Below, in pieces: positions 32,479 through 42,420 of a stretch of 64,000 nucleotides of DNA. Each line of letters begins with the position of its first letter. Positions within the stretch are counted from its first letter, which is position 1. The position numbers were made by a program, and so were the translations under genes. The notes under the pieces are model-generated. The model saw nothing but the letters and a program-made list of their open reading frames with translations. It searched no databases and was not told where the DNA came from. The stretch is from NCBI GenBank assembly GCA_963682025.1, contig OY821518.1:28480882-28544881 (forward strand). The letters are read 5' to 3'. Source of the DNA: Cordilura impudica (Eukaryota > Arthropoda > Insecta > Diptera > Scathophagidae).

Positions 32479-34325
32479 GTGAGTTAATTAGTAAAAAATG
32501 CTAAGTGCATTCAACAATATTAGTTATAATTATTATCTTGAAAAGTAAGATTTTTGAGCTATAACAAAAAATTTAAAAGTTTCGGTGTTTTAAACTTCTT
32601 CAAAAATTAAAAGGATTTTGTAAAAACAAAAAATTTAAAATTTTCGATGTTTTTAACTTCTCAAAAATTAAAAGGATTTTGCAAACTACAAATTGAAACA
32701 AATACTTTGGAAACAAAAAAATGTCAAAGGATTTATAAAAACGTATCTGAGTTTGTTTCAAATTGGATACTTAAACTAAGAATTATTTATTTTTTTTTGT
32801 TGCATGACCTCCCGCTAATTGAAATTAATTAAAATTTCATGAGTAAATTTGAAATAAAGAAAATCTCAAAAACTTATTTTCGTTGAACTGAGTAGCCAAA
32901 AAATTTTATTATGATTAATTAACGACTTAAGACAGTCTGAATAAATCATTAGGGAATGAAATTTAAATAAAATCTTGGACTTCAAAGTTTATTTAAATTT
33001 ATTTTAAGTCCTTAAATTTTTTACTTATAACCTATTTTGCTATTGGAATATAAAATTTGTTTTCGAGAGTCAGGGTGTAGGCTAACGCATAGACGACCTA
33101 AGCTGATTATAATTTTAGATGTTGCCGCTTCATTTAATAAACCTGTATAAAGAATCTGTATTTCCAGATATATTTATCGAAATAAATAAATTGTTAATCA
33201 GAACTTAGATTGCTAATAAAAGTTCATACAACAACAACACAAACATGTATATCATTATTTCATTGGCGCTGCTCAAAAATCCATTTATCTTGTGCGAAAG
33301 TTAAGAAGATTTTAAAGACGTTATATTAATTAATTTGAGTAAAAAAAAATGCCATTATAAATGGAATTCAACAATTTTTTTAGTTTTTTTTTTTCTTTGA
33401 TTATTTTTCTATAAGCCATAACTGCTTTGTGAATATTTAAGTCTTTCATGCCCAATGATGCGTACAAGCATTTTTGATATGGAACCATTACATCTTCTTT
33501 GAAAATCACTCAAACTAATTTGTATATGATATTTATATTTCTTTGTTCATTTGTCTTTGGGCTCATGTTATTTGCAGCTAATTTTTATAAAAAAAAATTT
33601 TTGTTTGAAAGCCAATTTTTCAAATATGTCTCTATGTTGATTTTGTTTATTCAAACAATAAACAAAAGCCATTATTTAATTACTGAAGAAATACAAAAAT
33701 TATTTTATTTATTTTAATTTGTTGGAAAAGAAAGTTGAATTTACGCCTGAGAAAAACCTGGGTCAATGCAACAATTATGATAAATTAAATCAAAATTACG
33801 ATATTCTAGTCCATTAAAAAAACTGTTGCATGATTTTTGGGCTAAAAAATAAATTAAAGTTTAAGCATTAGTAATGGAGTCAGCGTAATTAAAAAAGTAC
33901 ATTTGAAGGATATTCTGTAGAGTGTTTAGTTATACTTAAAACTATTTGGTGACTTGTTTGAAATACAAAATAAAATGTACGAAAGACCTTCTTACAGCGA
34001 CAGAGGTATAACTCTAAATATAGGAAGCGAGTAGGGTTTGCTTAAAAGCCTTCAAACCTTCTAATGTTCACATATAACTACCAAGTTAATCTGGAGTTGA
34101 CTTATATATTTAGCATAGCTCAACTTGGGTTAGTTTAGATTTTCTCTAAATTTACCCTCCTCTATTCTTCTTTAACTAGTATTCTAACGAATAGCTACTA
34201 ATAAAATAAAGCAGCTGTGGAGCTAAATGCAAAGAAAAACAATTGATTACACAAATGAACAAAATTGAATTTTTTTGGTGTTGACTGGAAATTTATAGCA
34301 ATTTTTTACTAACTTAAGGATGCTG
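32479..34325. other. No recognised feature (possible first intron)
   Basis: AT-rich, with low repeat content for this window. No frame longer than about 70 codons and no family resemblance. Confidence 0.4.
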
Positions 34326-34330
34326 ATTTC

Positions 34331-34445
34331 AAATATGCACTTGGGTTTTTTCTATCAGCTCGACTTTTCGCGATATACCGTTATGATCAGACTTAAGGCA
34401 CTTCCATTAAATATTTATGAAATAACTTGAAAACTGTTCACCATT
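34331..34445. repeat. Left arm of a wide inverted repeat (partner 40750-40875)
   Basis: CACTTGGGTTTTTTCTATCAG, CTCGACTTTTCGCGATATACC and AATAACTTGAAAACTGT match in reverse orientation to 40750-40875. There the text is ACCGTTTTCAAGTTATT, GGTATATCGCGAGAAGTCGAG, CTGATAGAAAAAACCAAG. The arms are 6.4 kb apart and enclose several other elements. They could be ends of one large element or two solo copies. Confidence 0.75.
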
Positions 34446-34610
34446 TTTTGGTGATTTTCAAAATTGTTTTTTTTTAGATGCAATTGCTACCTTTGGAAAA
34501 CAATCAATCTTTTTAAAAACACCAAAAAAAAAAATGGGTCAGTAATGGTTGTTTAAGTAAAAAAAAATAATAAAAAATAAAAAAAAATAAAGTTATGTAT
34601 ATGGGGGGTT

Positions 34611-37350
34611 TCATGTCAAGTGCACCAACTTTTGAAACCGATGTCTTCCTATTGGATAGTAGTTTAGACACAATTTTTCAACAAGATCGGTCAAGATCTC
34701 TCTGAGTTAGAGGGGATCAAAATTTGACATTTTGGCCAAACAGGTGTTTTTTCTCATCCATGTAACTTATTACCTATTGTTCTTAGAAAATTTTCTCCCA
34801 AATAGTTTAGATAGCTATTTCTTCAAAATTTCGGAAAAAATACTCAAAAAAAAAAAAAATTTGTAGACTTTTTTTTTGCTAAATTAAAGCATTTTTTGCC
34901 TTTTTTTCAAAAAGGGAATTTTTTTTTTTCATAAGAAAGCTTAGGATTTTTCCTTTAAGAGCTTTTTGGTCGCTTAGTGGGATGGGAGTGGGATATCTAT
35001 CAAAATAAATGTTTTGTAACTCAAGACAACGATTTTTCAATTTTTCACAAATGCACTATTTTGAATTTTTTCCTATTTGTGTGTAAAACCTTACAGATAA
35101 AACTTATACAGAGAAACTAGACAAATTAACCTTTCCGAAGGTATATAACATACCTAACTAAAATTTCATACCCTCGATACTGTAATACCCAGAATATGTT
35201 AACCTCAGGAAAAAAATCACTTTTTTCTATAGAAATGTTGAAAAATTTTTATTTTTTATTTATTTGTAATAATAATTAAATTGATATATAATAATAATAA
35301 TATTAAAAATAAAGAGATAAATAATTTAATAAAATTTAATCTTAATTACATTAGATCCATTTATATCATAACTTTTTTTATACTTAATTTATTGTAGCTG
35401 ATGAAGTATTTAAGTCTTGTAAATTTTTAAATACCCAGTCTTTCATCCAGCTTTTTTGTCGCCTTTATTTACTGCATTTTTTTTTTTGTCAATCCTTTCT
35501 TGACGTTACTAGGTTCCGCTGTTGATTTCGCTGATGGTTTATTTGTTGGCTTTGGAAAGAAATCGCATTGAATAGAGGCAGAAAACTTTTTCAACTTGAG
35601 TCTTCCATCGACAAGCGGTATAAAAGCATGGTATTGAGCGGTGCCATCGATTGCTACCGCAGCATCAAATCTGCTCTTCAGTGTTTTCAATGTTTCCTGA
35701 TGATCCTCTTTGCTACTAAAAACTATTTTAGTTTCTTTACAATAACTCTTTGCCCAATGGAATGAAGCAGTCGCATCTAAGATGCGATCTTGATGAGAGC
35801 ACTGGAGGCTACACTTCTCTGCATTTCTTTTAAGGTTTGCTCCAATAGCATCACATGCTCCTTTTCCATCAGCAGTAGGATGAAAATGCCACTCAGCTGT
35901 CATTCCAAAATCTTTTTCATGGGCCATAAGATTTGCCAAGCTACTTTTGTTTTTAAAATGTTGACGAGCTCCGTCCGAAACATAGTATACCTTCTTTACT
36001 GTAAATTTAGATTTTAGAAATTTTAATATTCTCTTCTGGTACTCATAAACTGCAACGGTATCATGTTTTAAATCGTCGGATATGATTGCCATACTTTTGT
36101 GTTCCAGTTTTTCATCTTTCATGTAGTAAATAACTACTGTGAATATAGTTGCTTGGTCGATATTGAAGTGGAATGTTTGTATGGCATCCTGAAGAACATA
36201 TTTATAGTTTTCTGCGAAATCATATGAAATAACGAATTCACCAGACTTCAAATGTATCTTCAAATCCTTGAAGAATGACCATTGCTCTTTGACTAAAAAG
36301 TCATGGTTTCTCAAGTTTGGCATCCTGTACACATTTCTTCCACAAAATCATCCACATTTAAAATGATTGTTTTCAATGTGCATCTGTCAGTCTGAATCCA
36401 AGAATCAAATTTGACCTCCTCTATATATTCTCGATCTAAAGAGTTGATTAAATTTTCATTGATGAATGTGGTTTTCGGGCAATTGGTACATTCACCTAAG
36501 TGGCAAGAAGTTGTTGCATTTGGACACATAGTCAATTTAAGGCAATCGAGGTAATCATGTAAATCTTCTGCCAAATCATCCGTTAAATACTTTAAGTTGA
36601 TTTCCTTCAACATCAGTTTAACATTTTCATGATAAATGCAAACGCATACTGTGTGAGTTCCGCTGCTTCCTGCCAAAACGCAATGTTTTGGCCTGATTTG
36701 GGTAAATTTCGTGAAACCAATTTTAACATCCTCGTGTTCAGATTGAAATATTGCATAACATAACATTCTCTTATGTTATGTTATGAAGGTATGTTACACA
36801 CCTTCGGAAAGATTAATTTGTCTAGTTTCTCAGTATAAGTTTTATTTGTAAGGTTTTACACACAAATAGGAAAAAATTCAAAATAGTGCATTTGTGAAAA
36901 ATTGTAAAACCGTTGTCTTGAGTTACAAAACATTTATTGTGATAGATAACCCACTCCCATCCCACTAAGCGACCAAAAATCTCTTAAAGGAAAAATCCTA
37001 AGCTTTCTTATGAAAAAAAAAATGCTTTTTTGAAAAAAAAAATGCAAAAAATGCTTTGATTTAGCAAAAAAAAATGTCTACAAATTTTTTTTTTTAAGTA
37101 TTTTTTTCCGAAATATTGAAGAAACAGCTATCTAAACTATTTGGGACAAAATTTTCTATGAACAATAGGTAATAAGTTACATGAATGAGAAAAACACCTG
37201 TTTGGCCAAAATGTCAAATTTTGATCCCCTCTAACTCGGAGAGATCTTGACCGATCTTGTTGAAAAATTGTGTCTAAACTACTATTCAATAGGACTAACC
37301 TTGGTGCAAATTTCATCCCGATCGGAAGACATCGGTCATATTTAAAAATC
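34611..37350 (-). mobile_element. Transposon with ~550-bp TIRs and a transposase pseudogene
   Basis: Inverted ends: 34640-35165 against 36790-37345. Shared segments include CCGATGTCTTCC, GATCTTGTTGAAAAATTGTG, CCTGTTTGGCCAAAATGTCA, CTAAGCTTTCTTATGAAAAA, CACTCCCATCCCACTAAGCG and GACAAATTAANCTTTCCGAA. The left arm lacks about 30 bp present in the right arm. The gene at 35469-36766 lies between them. A solo end of the same family sits at 14127. I found no convincing target duplication, and the superfamily is not resolved. Confidence 0.8.
35469..36766 (-). pseudogene. Transposase-like gene, one frameshift, N-terminus missing
   Basis: Two overlapping minus-strand frames (36766-36311 and 36332-35469) form one protein broken near 36330, where VDDFVEEMC must shift frame to continue as RMPNLRNHDFLVKEQ. 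Landmarks: RPKHCVLAGSSGTHTVCVC, HENVKLML, a Cys-rich MCPNATTSCHLGECTNCP, DFAENYKYVLQDAIQTFH, an AIISDDLKHDT strand, YYVSDGARQHFKNKSSL, MTAEWHFHPTADGKGACDAI, and a Lys-rich tail. From memory this family is multi-copy in arthropods and cnidarians, with DxAENY and SDGA motifs that look like the first two acids of a DDE nuclease. The usual GGT before VKR reads GAN-LKR here. It sits centrally between long TIRs, which supports transposase. Function is inferred. Confidence 0.65.
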
Positions 37351-37589
37351 GTGAAAAATTCAAAACTGGAAAAAGTGTAAAATCTTATTACTTTCATTTA
37401 AACTCACATACCTACGAACAAAATGAGAAGTAGATCATAAAAATCGATGAACGCGTTTCGCTTTTTTTTCACAATTAAGTGAAGGAAAAAACGTTCATGA
37501 CTTTTTTGTGATTCTCAGAACTAAAATAATCAAACCCATAAAAACAAAGTTTTTATTAAAACTCATTCTTTCCTTATGCATATGAGTTT

Positions 37590-38330
37590 TGAATATCTCC
37601 ATGACTGTGCGTGACTATGTGTGGCTATCTTAAAATTAATCTTTAGCCGCAACAAGTCTATGGACAATTTTTCATCGGATGAGAGGAAGTGGGTTTTAAT
37701 CTCTCCGTGACTGTTCTTGTCTATGTCAAAGTTAATCTTTTTCACAGCAAGTCTATCGACCAAATTTTAAATTGACCGGATAAGGGAAAATGGGTTTTAA
37801 ATCACTCCGTGACTGTGTGTGCCTATGAGTGACTGCGCGTGACTATGTCGAAGTTGATCTTTTTTTCACAGCAAGTGCATGGGCTAAGTTTCAGATCGAT
37901 CGGATGGGGGAAAATGACACTTAGATCACTCCGTGACTGTGCGTGACCACGCGTGACGATGCGTGACTAAATCAAAGTTAATTTTTTTTCACAGCAAGTG
38001 TATGGACCAAGTTTGAGACCGATCGCATGAGGGGAAATGACATTGAGATCACTCCGTGACTGTGCGTGACCATGCGTGACTGCACGTGACTAAGTCAAAG
38101 TAATCTTTTTTCACAGCAAGTGTATGGACCAAGTTTGATATCGATCGGATGAAGGGAAATGACATTTAGATCACTCCGTGACTGTGTGTGACCACGCGTG
38201 ACTGTGCGTGACTACACCGAAATTAATCTGTAGTCACGACAAGACTATGGGCCTAGTTTCAGATCAATTAGATACGGGGGAATGGGGTCCACCCATGACA
38301 GACAGACAGACAGACAGACAAAGAGTATGA
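37590..38330. repeat. 102-124 bp tandem repeat, six units, with GACA tail
   Basis: Unit starts (ATCACTCCGTGACTGTG or variants) at about 37594, 37699, 37801, 37925, 38048 and 38170. Each has GTGACTGTGCGTGACCATGC sub-repeats, then a TCAAAGTTAATCTTTTTTCA segment, ACAGCAAGTGTATGGACCAA and GATCGGATGAGGGGAAATG. The array ends in (GACA)5 at about 38296-38320, a tetramer tract like those in H2 and H3. Confidence 0.92.
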
Positions 38331-39078
38331 GTTAAAAGAAAGAATTTACAAATTAAGTAATAAACAAAACGTTATTTCATTTTTATGATTGCGGCAGCAA
38401 ACAAATAAGCGCCTGTAAATGTGCGTGGACGCTGGATTGCATTTCTTGTTCCTTTATGATACCTAGTCAGTTCACAGTCAATTAAAGTTAAAAATAGAAA
38501 GTGCACTTTATTTATTGATGTGTGATTTTCCATTTGCTACCTGTAACGGATGATTTTTTTACAGAAATTCCACCCACATTGCTGAGTGCTCATTATTTGG
38601 AAAGTTGTGAAAAATTTTAAACAAATTTGTATGAACCTGGTTGTAGAAGGCTGAACAGATGCGTCCATTCATATATCTGTCAGTAAAATTGTGGATAGAA
38701 TTTTTTTCTAGGTACTTCAGTAAAAAAGTACGATGTATATATTTATAAGGGTTCATTCATCCACTTTTTCTCATTCAAAATGTTAATGAAAACTTTAGTA
38801 GTTCCATGACAGATATTGAAAGCAATGCTCGGAATCATTTTGTTTGGATAGTTACCAATTTCCTGGGAGACAAAAATAATGAGCACTATTCGGACCACGT
38901 GGATAATATGTTGTCACATTTCCAGCAGCATAGTTGAGCATTAAGGTACATTACCTACACAGTCATTTGGATTGTTTCCCTGAATATCTTGTAGACTTCA
39001 TTGAAGAACAAGGTGAATGATTCCATCAAGATACTCGTACTATAGAGGAGCGGTACCAGGGTCACTAGGATATCCATA

Positions 39079-40228
39079 TCGCACCTGTACCTCTAAAGTG
39101 AGTCAACTCAAAATTTAAAATTTACAGAAGAGGCAAAAAACAGTTGTTTCATTGCAAAGAATTGCGAATAATAAATATACAACAGTAGTTGTTTTTGCGA
39201 TTTTTTCAGTGATCAGCAAAAATAACAATTCTTTTGGGTGGAACTCAAAATATGTCTTTTTACTGGATTCTAAAGAAGCTACTCTTATAACACAATGAGG
39301 GTTATAACTGTATTTATACCCTATACCACTATGTGGTTTGGGTATAATGACTTTGTGCTGCTGTTTGTAACAACCAAAAATATTTGACCTAGACCCATCT
39401 TTAATTATACCGATCGAATCAGAATCACTTTCTGAGTTGATTTAACAATGTCCGTCCGTCCGTCCGTCTGTGTGTCCATGTAAAGCTTGTAATCAAACTG
39501 CAGGTCGCAAATATGAATATATTTTGATGAAATTTGGTATATCAGCTTTCATCGGCCATGGGATGAACGCTATTGAAATTGGTGAGAATTGGTCCATGTT
39601 CAGACCTAGCCCCCATACAAATTACCCATATGAAATCGACATAAATTGCCATAAGATCCAAATTGTCATATAGATCTTACTCAAATTGGGTTTGTATGCA
39701 TTCATTACATCCATTAATCAGTAGTCCAAAAATGATCCCTTTGGCCCCATATAGAGCTGCCTCCCGATCTTCACTTAAATCTATCAAAAAACAAAAATAT
39801 TGCACTGATTCTTGTCAAATTTTGTTTGTATATATTTTTGCAAAATACAAGAGACTTTACCAAACATGGTAGGATCGGTCCATTTTTGGGCCTAGTCCCC
39901 ATATAGATATATCATCCGATATGAACTTTTTCACACCTGCAGCCGAAAAAATTAATAAAAATCCCACTCAAATTTGGTTTACGCTTTTGTTTTATATGCA
40001 GTTAGTTGGGCCTGAGAGATAGGGTCTCTAAACGCATGGTATAGGGTATCGTATAGTCGGTCTAGACCGACTATAATTTTCTTACTTGTTTTTTTTTTTT
40101 TGCGAAAGACTAGAAAAATCGATGTAAGATTTTTACAGTGGATAGATATGACGACTGCGTATCGGCTTCTTGCAAAAAGTGAAAATTGAAAAATTTTGAG
40201 TTGACTCACTTTAGAGGTACAGGTGCGA
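39079..40228. mobile_element. TA-flanked MITE carrying a nested H2
   Basis: TCGCACCTGTACCTCTAAAG at the left and CTTTAGAGGTACAGGTGCGA at the right are exact inverted repeats that continue for about 36 bp. TA lies outside both (39077-39078, 40229-40230), as in Tc1/mariner insertions. Joining the flanks with one TA restores the flanking reading DIHMLAEYC. Without the H2 (39315-40089) the MITE is about 375 bp. Confidence 0.9.
39315..40089 (+). mobile_element. H2 element, near full length, nested in a MITE
   Basis: TATACCCTATACCACTATGTGG to AGTCGGTCTAGACCGACT and TCTTACTTGTT. By eye it is almost identical to 11075-11887 over most of its length, apart from a shorter GTCC tract, so both look like recent copies. 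Confidence 0.92.
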
Positions 40229-40749
40229 TATGCTGGCGGAATATTGCCAATTATAATTTCATTATAATATTTGTGTATTAAAAATTTTTATTTTTCTTAA
40301 AAATCCTCTTTCATTGATAACTTGAAATGTATCGTTGATAGAAAAAATCTGGCTTAAAATCTGAAACCAGTGACCTAAAAACAACTGCAACACACTTATA
40401 GCATAAATAGAACAGCAGCAAACAACATACATATATTAAAAAATGTTATTTTTGTATGGAAATCGCGATTTTTATCAATCCAGTTTTCTCAGCAAATTGT
40501 GAACAAAATCAGAAGTTATTCACCGATTACACTGAAAGAAAGCTCATTTCATTCGACATATGTTTAACTAAATGTTTTTAGAACAAACCTGTGATCTATA
40601 TCGCAGTTTTATTTTTATAAATTTTTAAAGTAAAAAACAATTTTTTTTTAATTGGTCTTTTTTTCAAAACTTCCACGATATCTCTGAAACTGCTGGACAA
40701 ATTTAAAACCAATGCAAGCACGGCTTAAAGATAATATTGGTGACGAGTT

Positions 40750-40875
40750 TTGGAGTTTTTTAACTGAATATGATGCACCGTTTTCAAGTTATTCCAATAT
40801 ATGTAGTTAATTTTGGACATAAAGGTATATCGCGAGAAGTCGAGCTGATAGAAAAAACCAAGTTCAGATTCAGTT
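40750..40875. repeat. Right arm of the wide inverted repeat (partner 34331-34445)
   Basis: See the left arm. The inner sequence here (CCACGATATCTCTGAAACTG, AAACCAATGCAAGCACGG) has no clear counterpart at the left. Confidence 0.75.
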
Positions 40876-40890
40876 CTAATCAATAAAAAC

Positions 40891-40980
40891 CTTGTTCCCT
40901 TGTGTTATTTTCGATGTTGTACGGGTTATGGACGGCTTGTTCCCTTGTGTTATTTTCGATGTTGTATGGGTTATGGACGG
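40891..40980. repeat. 45-bp exact tandem duplication
   Basis: CTTGTTCCCTTGTGTTATTT... through GGGTTATGGACGG occurs at 40891-40935 and 40936-40980, with a single C/T difference. Confidence 0.97.
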
Positions 40981-40984
40981 CTTA

Positions 40985-41720
40985 GGACCAAATCAATTAA
41001 AAATTTTTTGAATATTTTTGTTTAATTTTTATATCGTTTAAAACCCAATAGTCATATTCATTCGTTAGTCATATTCATAAAAAGTCGAAGATTTAAAAAA
41101 TTTTTAATTAAGGATAGTTTGCAAATTTCGCTTCCGCTTTAAATGAGTTCCATGCAAATATAAATATAATGCATGTAAACATTTTTAAACCTTTAATTTT
41201 ATTACATCTATTCTCTTTTAACATTTTACTTTAGCATAAGTGTACAGCTATAAAATATTATTTTGTTAGGATTTAGCATTTTATCTGAAGGCGAAAAGAA
41301 CTATTTCTTAAAAAAATTAAAGTTCTGGTTCATTCTGAGATAATAAAGAAATAATAGTAAGAGTATTAAATTTAAAGTTCAACAATATATAGTTTATGCG
41401 GTCTCCGGAATTTATTTTTGAGGGTATAATAATTTTTTTTTTTAAGTCAATATTTATTAATTTTTTTAGACCCATGTAAAGAGCTTTAAAAATTTAAGAA
41501 ATCTGGCATCATTTACTTAGAATTGTGAAATCTCCATAATTCCCTTAAACCGCAGGTATTAAGTGAGATTAATATGATCGAAATTAATCGATATTCGGAT
41601 CAAGTCCCCATTAAAAAAGTTAAATAATATATCTAAAAAGTATTCCGACTTTTGTTTTCTCTACTGTGAACTTCAGGTTTTGTTTATCTAATATGGAACC
41701 AAATAAAATCTCTCATCTAT
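40985..41720. other. Unassigned AT-rich DNA
   Basis: No gene. 41445-41545 (AGTCAATATTTATTAA, ATGTAAAGAGCTTTAAAAA, TCTGGCATCATTTACTTAGA) resembles 62612-62705, just upstream of the second gene-family pseudogene. This suggests both flank copies of one repeat family. Confidence 0.4.
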
Positions 41721-41721
41721 T

Positions 41722-41761
41722 TTCCCCATGCAAATGGCTCCTGTGACATTTGCATGGGGAA
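41722..41761. repeat. Perfect 15-bp inverted repeat with ATGCAAAT octamers
   Basis: TTCCCCATGCAAATG, 10-base loop, CATTTGCATGGGGAA. Each arm contains the POU-type octamer. It lies immediately before the Helitron at 41762 and may be part of the junction. Confidence 0.9.
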
Positions 41762-42326
41762 CAGGCAAGGCAATTTCTTGTGACCAATGTAACTTTGTCA
41801 GTTTTACTCGGACTTTGACCAAACATAGCTCATTAGAAAGATATTTCTTTTTTGCTGTCCACCAGATTTACATATTTTTATATTTTTACATTTTTTTTTT
41901 TTTTTTTTTCAGTAAAATGCATAAAGTTGCTACTAACACAAAAATAAAATTATACAATGCTGTGTGTGTGCTTCTTAAAATTGTTAATGGGTTTGCAAAA
42001 ATTGTATATGAAAAGCCCTGTGTTGAATTGATAAATAATTTTTGATATAAACCAATAACGACAATAACGCAATCGATATTTAAAAATGTTGGATTGTATA
42101 TTGGCTAAAATTAATTAACATACCTTTAGGGTCTTATAAAATAATTTATTAAATGAAAAATTAAAATTTCCTAGAATTTGCACTCCTAGAATTAAATTCC
42201 CATATGATCAAATTATCATATAGATCTCGACAAATTTTCAGCTAAAAAAAGGAAAATATTAAAATTTTGCAGATAATTTTTTTTCCTAAAATTTGCACTC
42301 GAATTTCAAGGACTGGGCTCTGCTAG
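41762..42326 (+). mobile_element. Non-autonomous Helitron, CTAG 3' end
   Basis: AGGCAAGGCAATTTCTTGTGACC at the left matches the GCGATTTCTTGTGAC zone of better copies. Then come GCTGTCCACCAGATTTACA, AAAGTTGCTACTAACACA, TAACATACCTTTAGGGTCTT and CCTAAAATTTGCACTCGAAT. It ends TTTCAAGGACTGGGCTCTG then CTAG|T. The exact TCTATAATATTAATAG start is lost. Confidence 0.8.
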
Positions 42327-42420
42327 TAGATTTAAATTGCCATAAGATCAAATTACCATATGATCTCAAAAAATATTCAGTTTTAAAAAATAAAAATATT
42401 TAAATTTTGGAGAAAAAATA
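42160..42420. repeat. Tandem duplication of Helitron 3' end plus flank
   Basis: CCTAGAATTTGCACTC...AATTCCCATATGATCAAATTATCATATAGATCT (about 42166-42284) is repeated as CCTAAAATTTGCACTC...AAATTGCCATAAGATCAAATTACCATATGATCT (about 42285-42420). The first copy lacks most of the terminal hairpin. The flank resembles H2. Confidence 0.75.

Larger units (their letters stand above)
38765..40262 (+). pseudogene. Gene-family pseudogene (FHQD...RYQG type), C-terminal part, split by a MITE
   Basis: Plus strand: WIVTNFLGDKNNEHYSDHVD and NMLSHFQQH at about 38851-38935. Then, in another frame, HLDCFPEYLVDFIEEQGE, a stop, FHQDTRTIEERYQG and DIH up to 39078. The continuation MLAEYCQL is at 40231. Recalled relatives, very numerous in arthropod genomes, have NFLG..., SHLDxFPENLG..., EEQGERFHQDI and RYQGRWDxxMLADYCW in this order. 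Several stops and frameshifts. Its cellular role is unknown to me; it may itself be transposon-borne. The N-terminal half of a related copy is at 62744. Confidence 0.7.

Noticed and set aside
35568..36017. Plus-strand frames of 65 and 75 codons
   Set aside because: Antisense shadows of the transposase pseudogene.
41728..42045. 105-codon plus-strand frame
   Set aside because: Lies across the Helitron leader and its T-rich tract; the other copies of the same Helitron do not keep it open.
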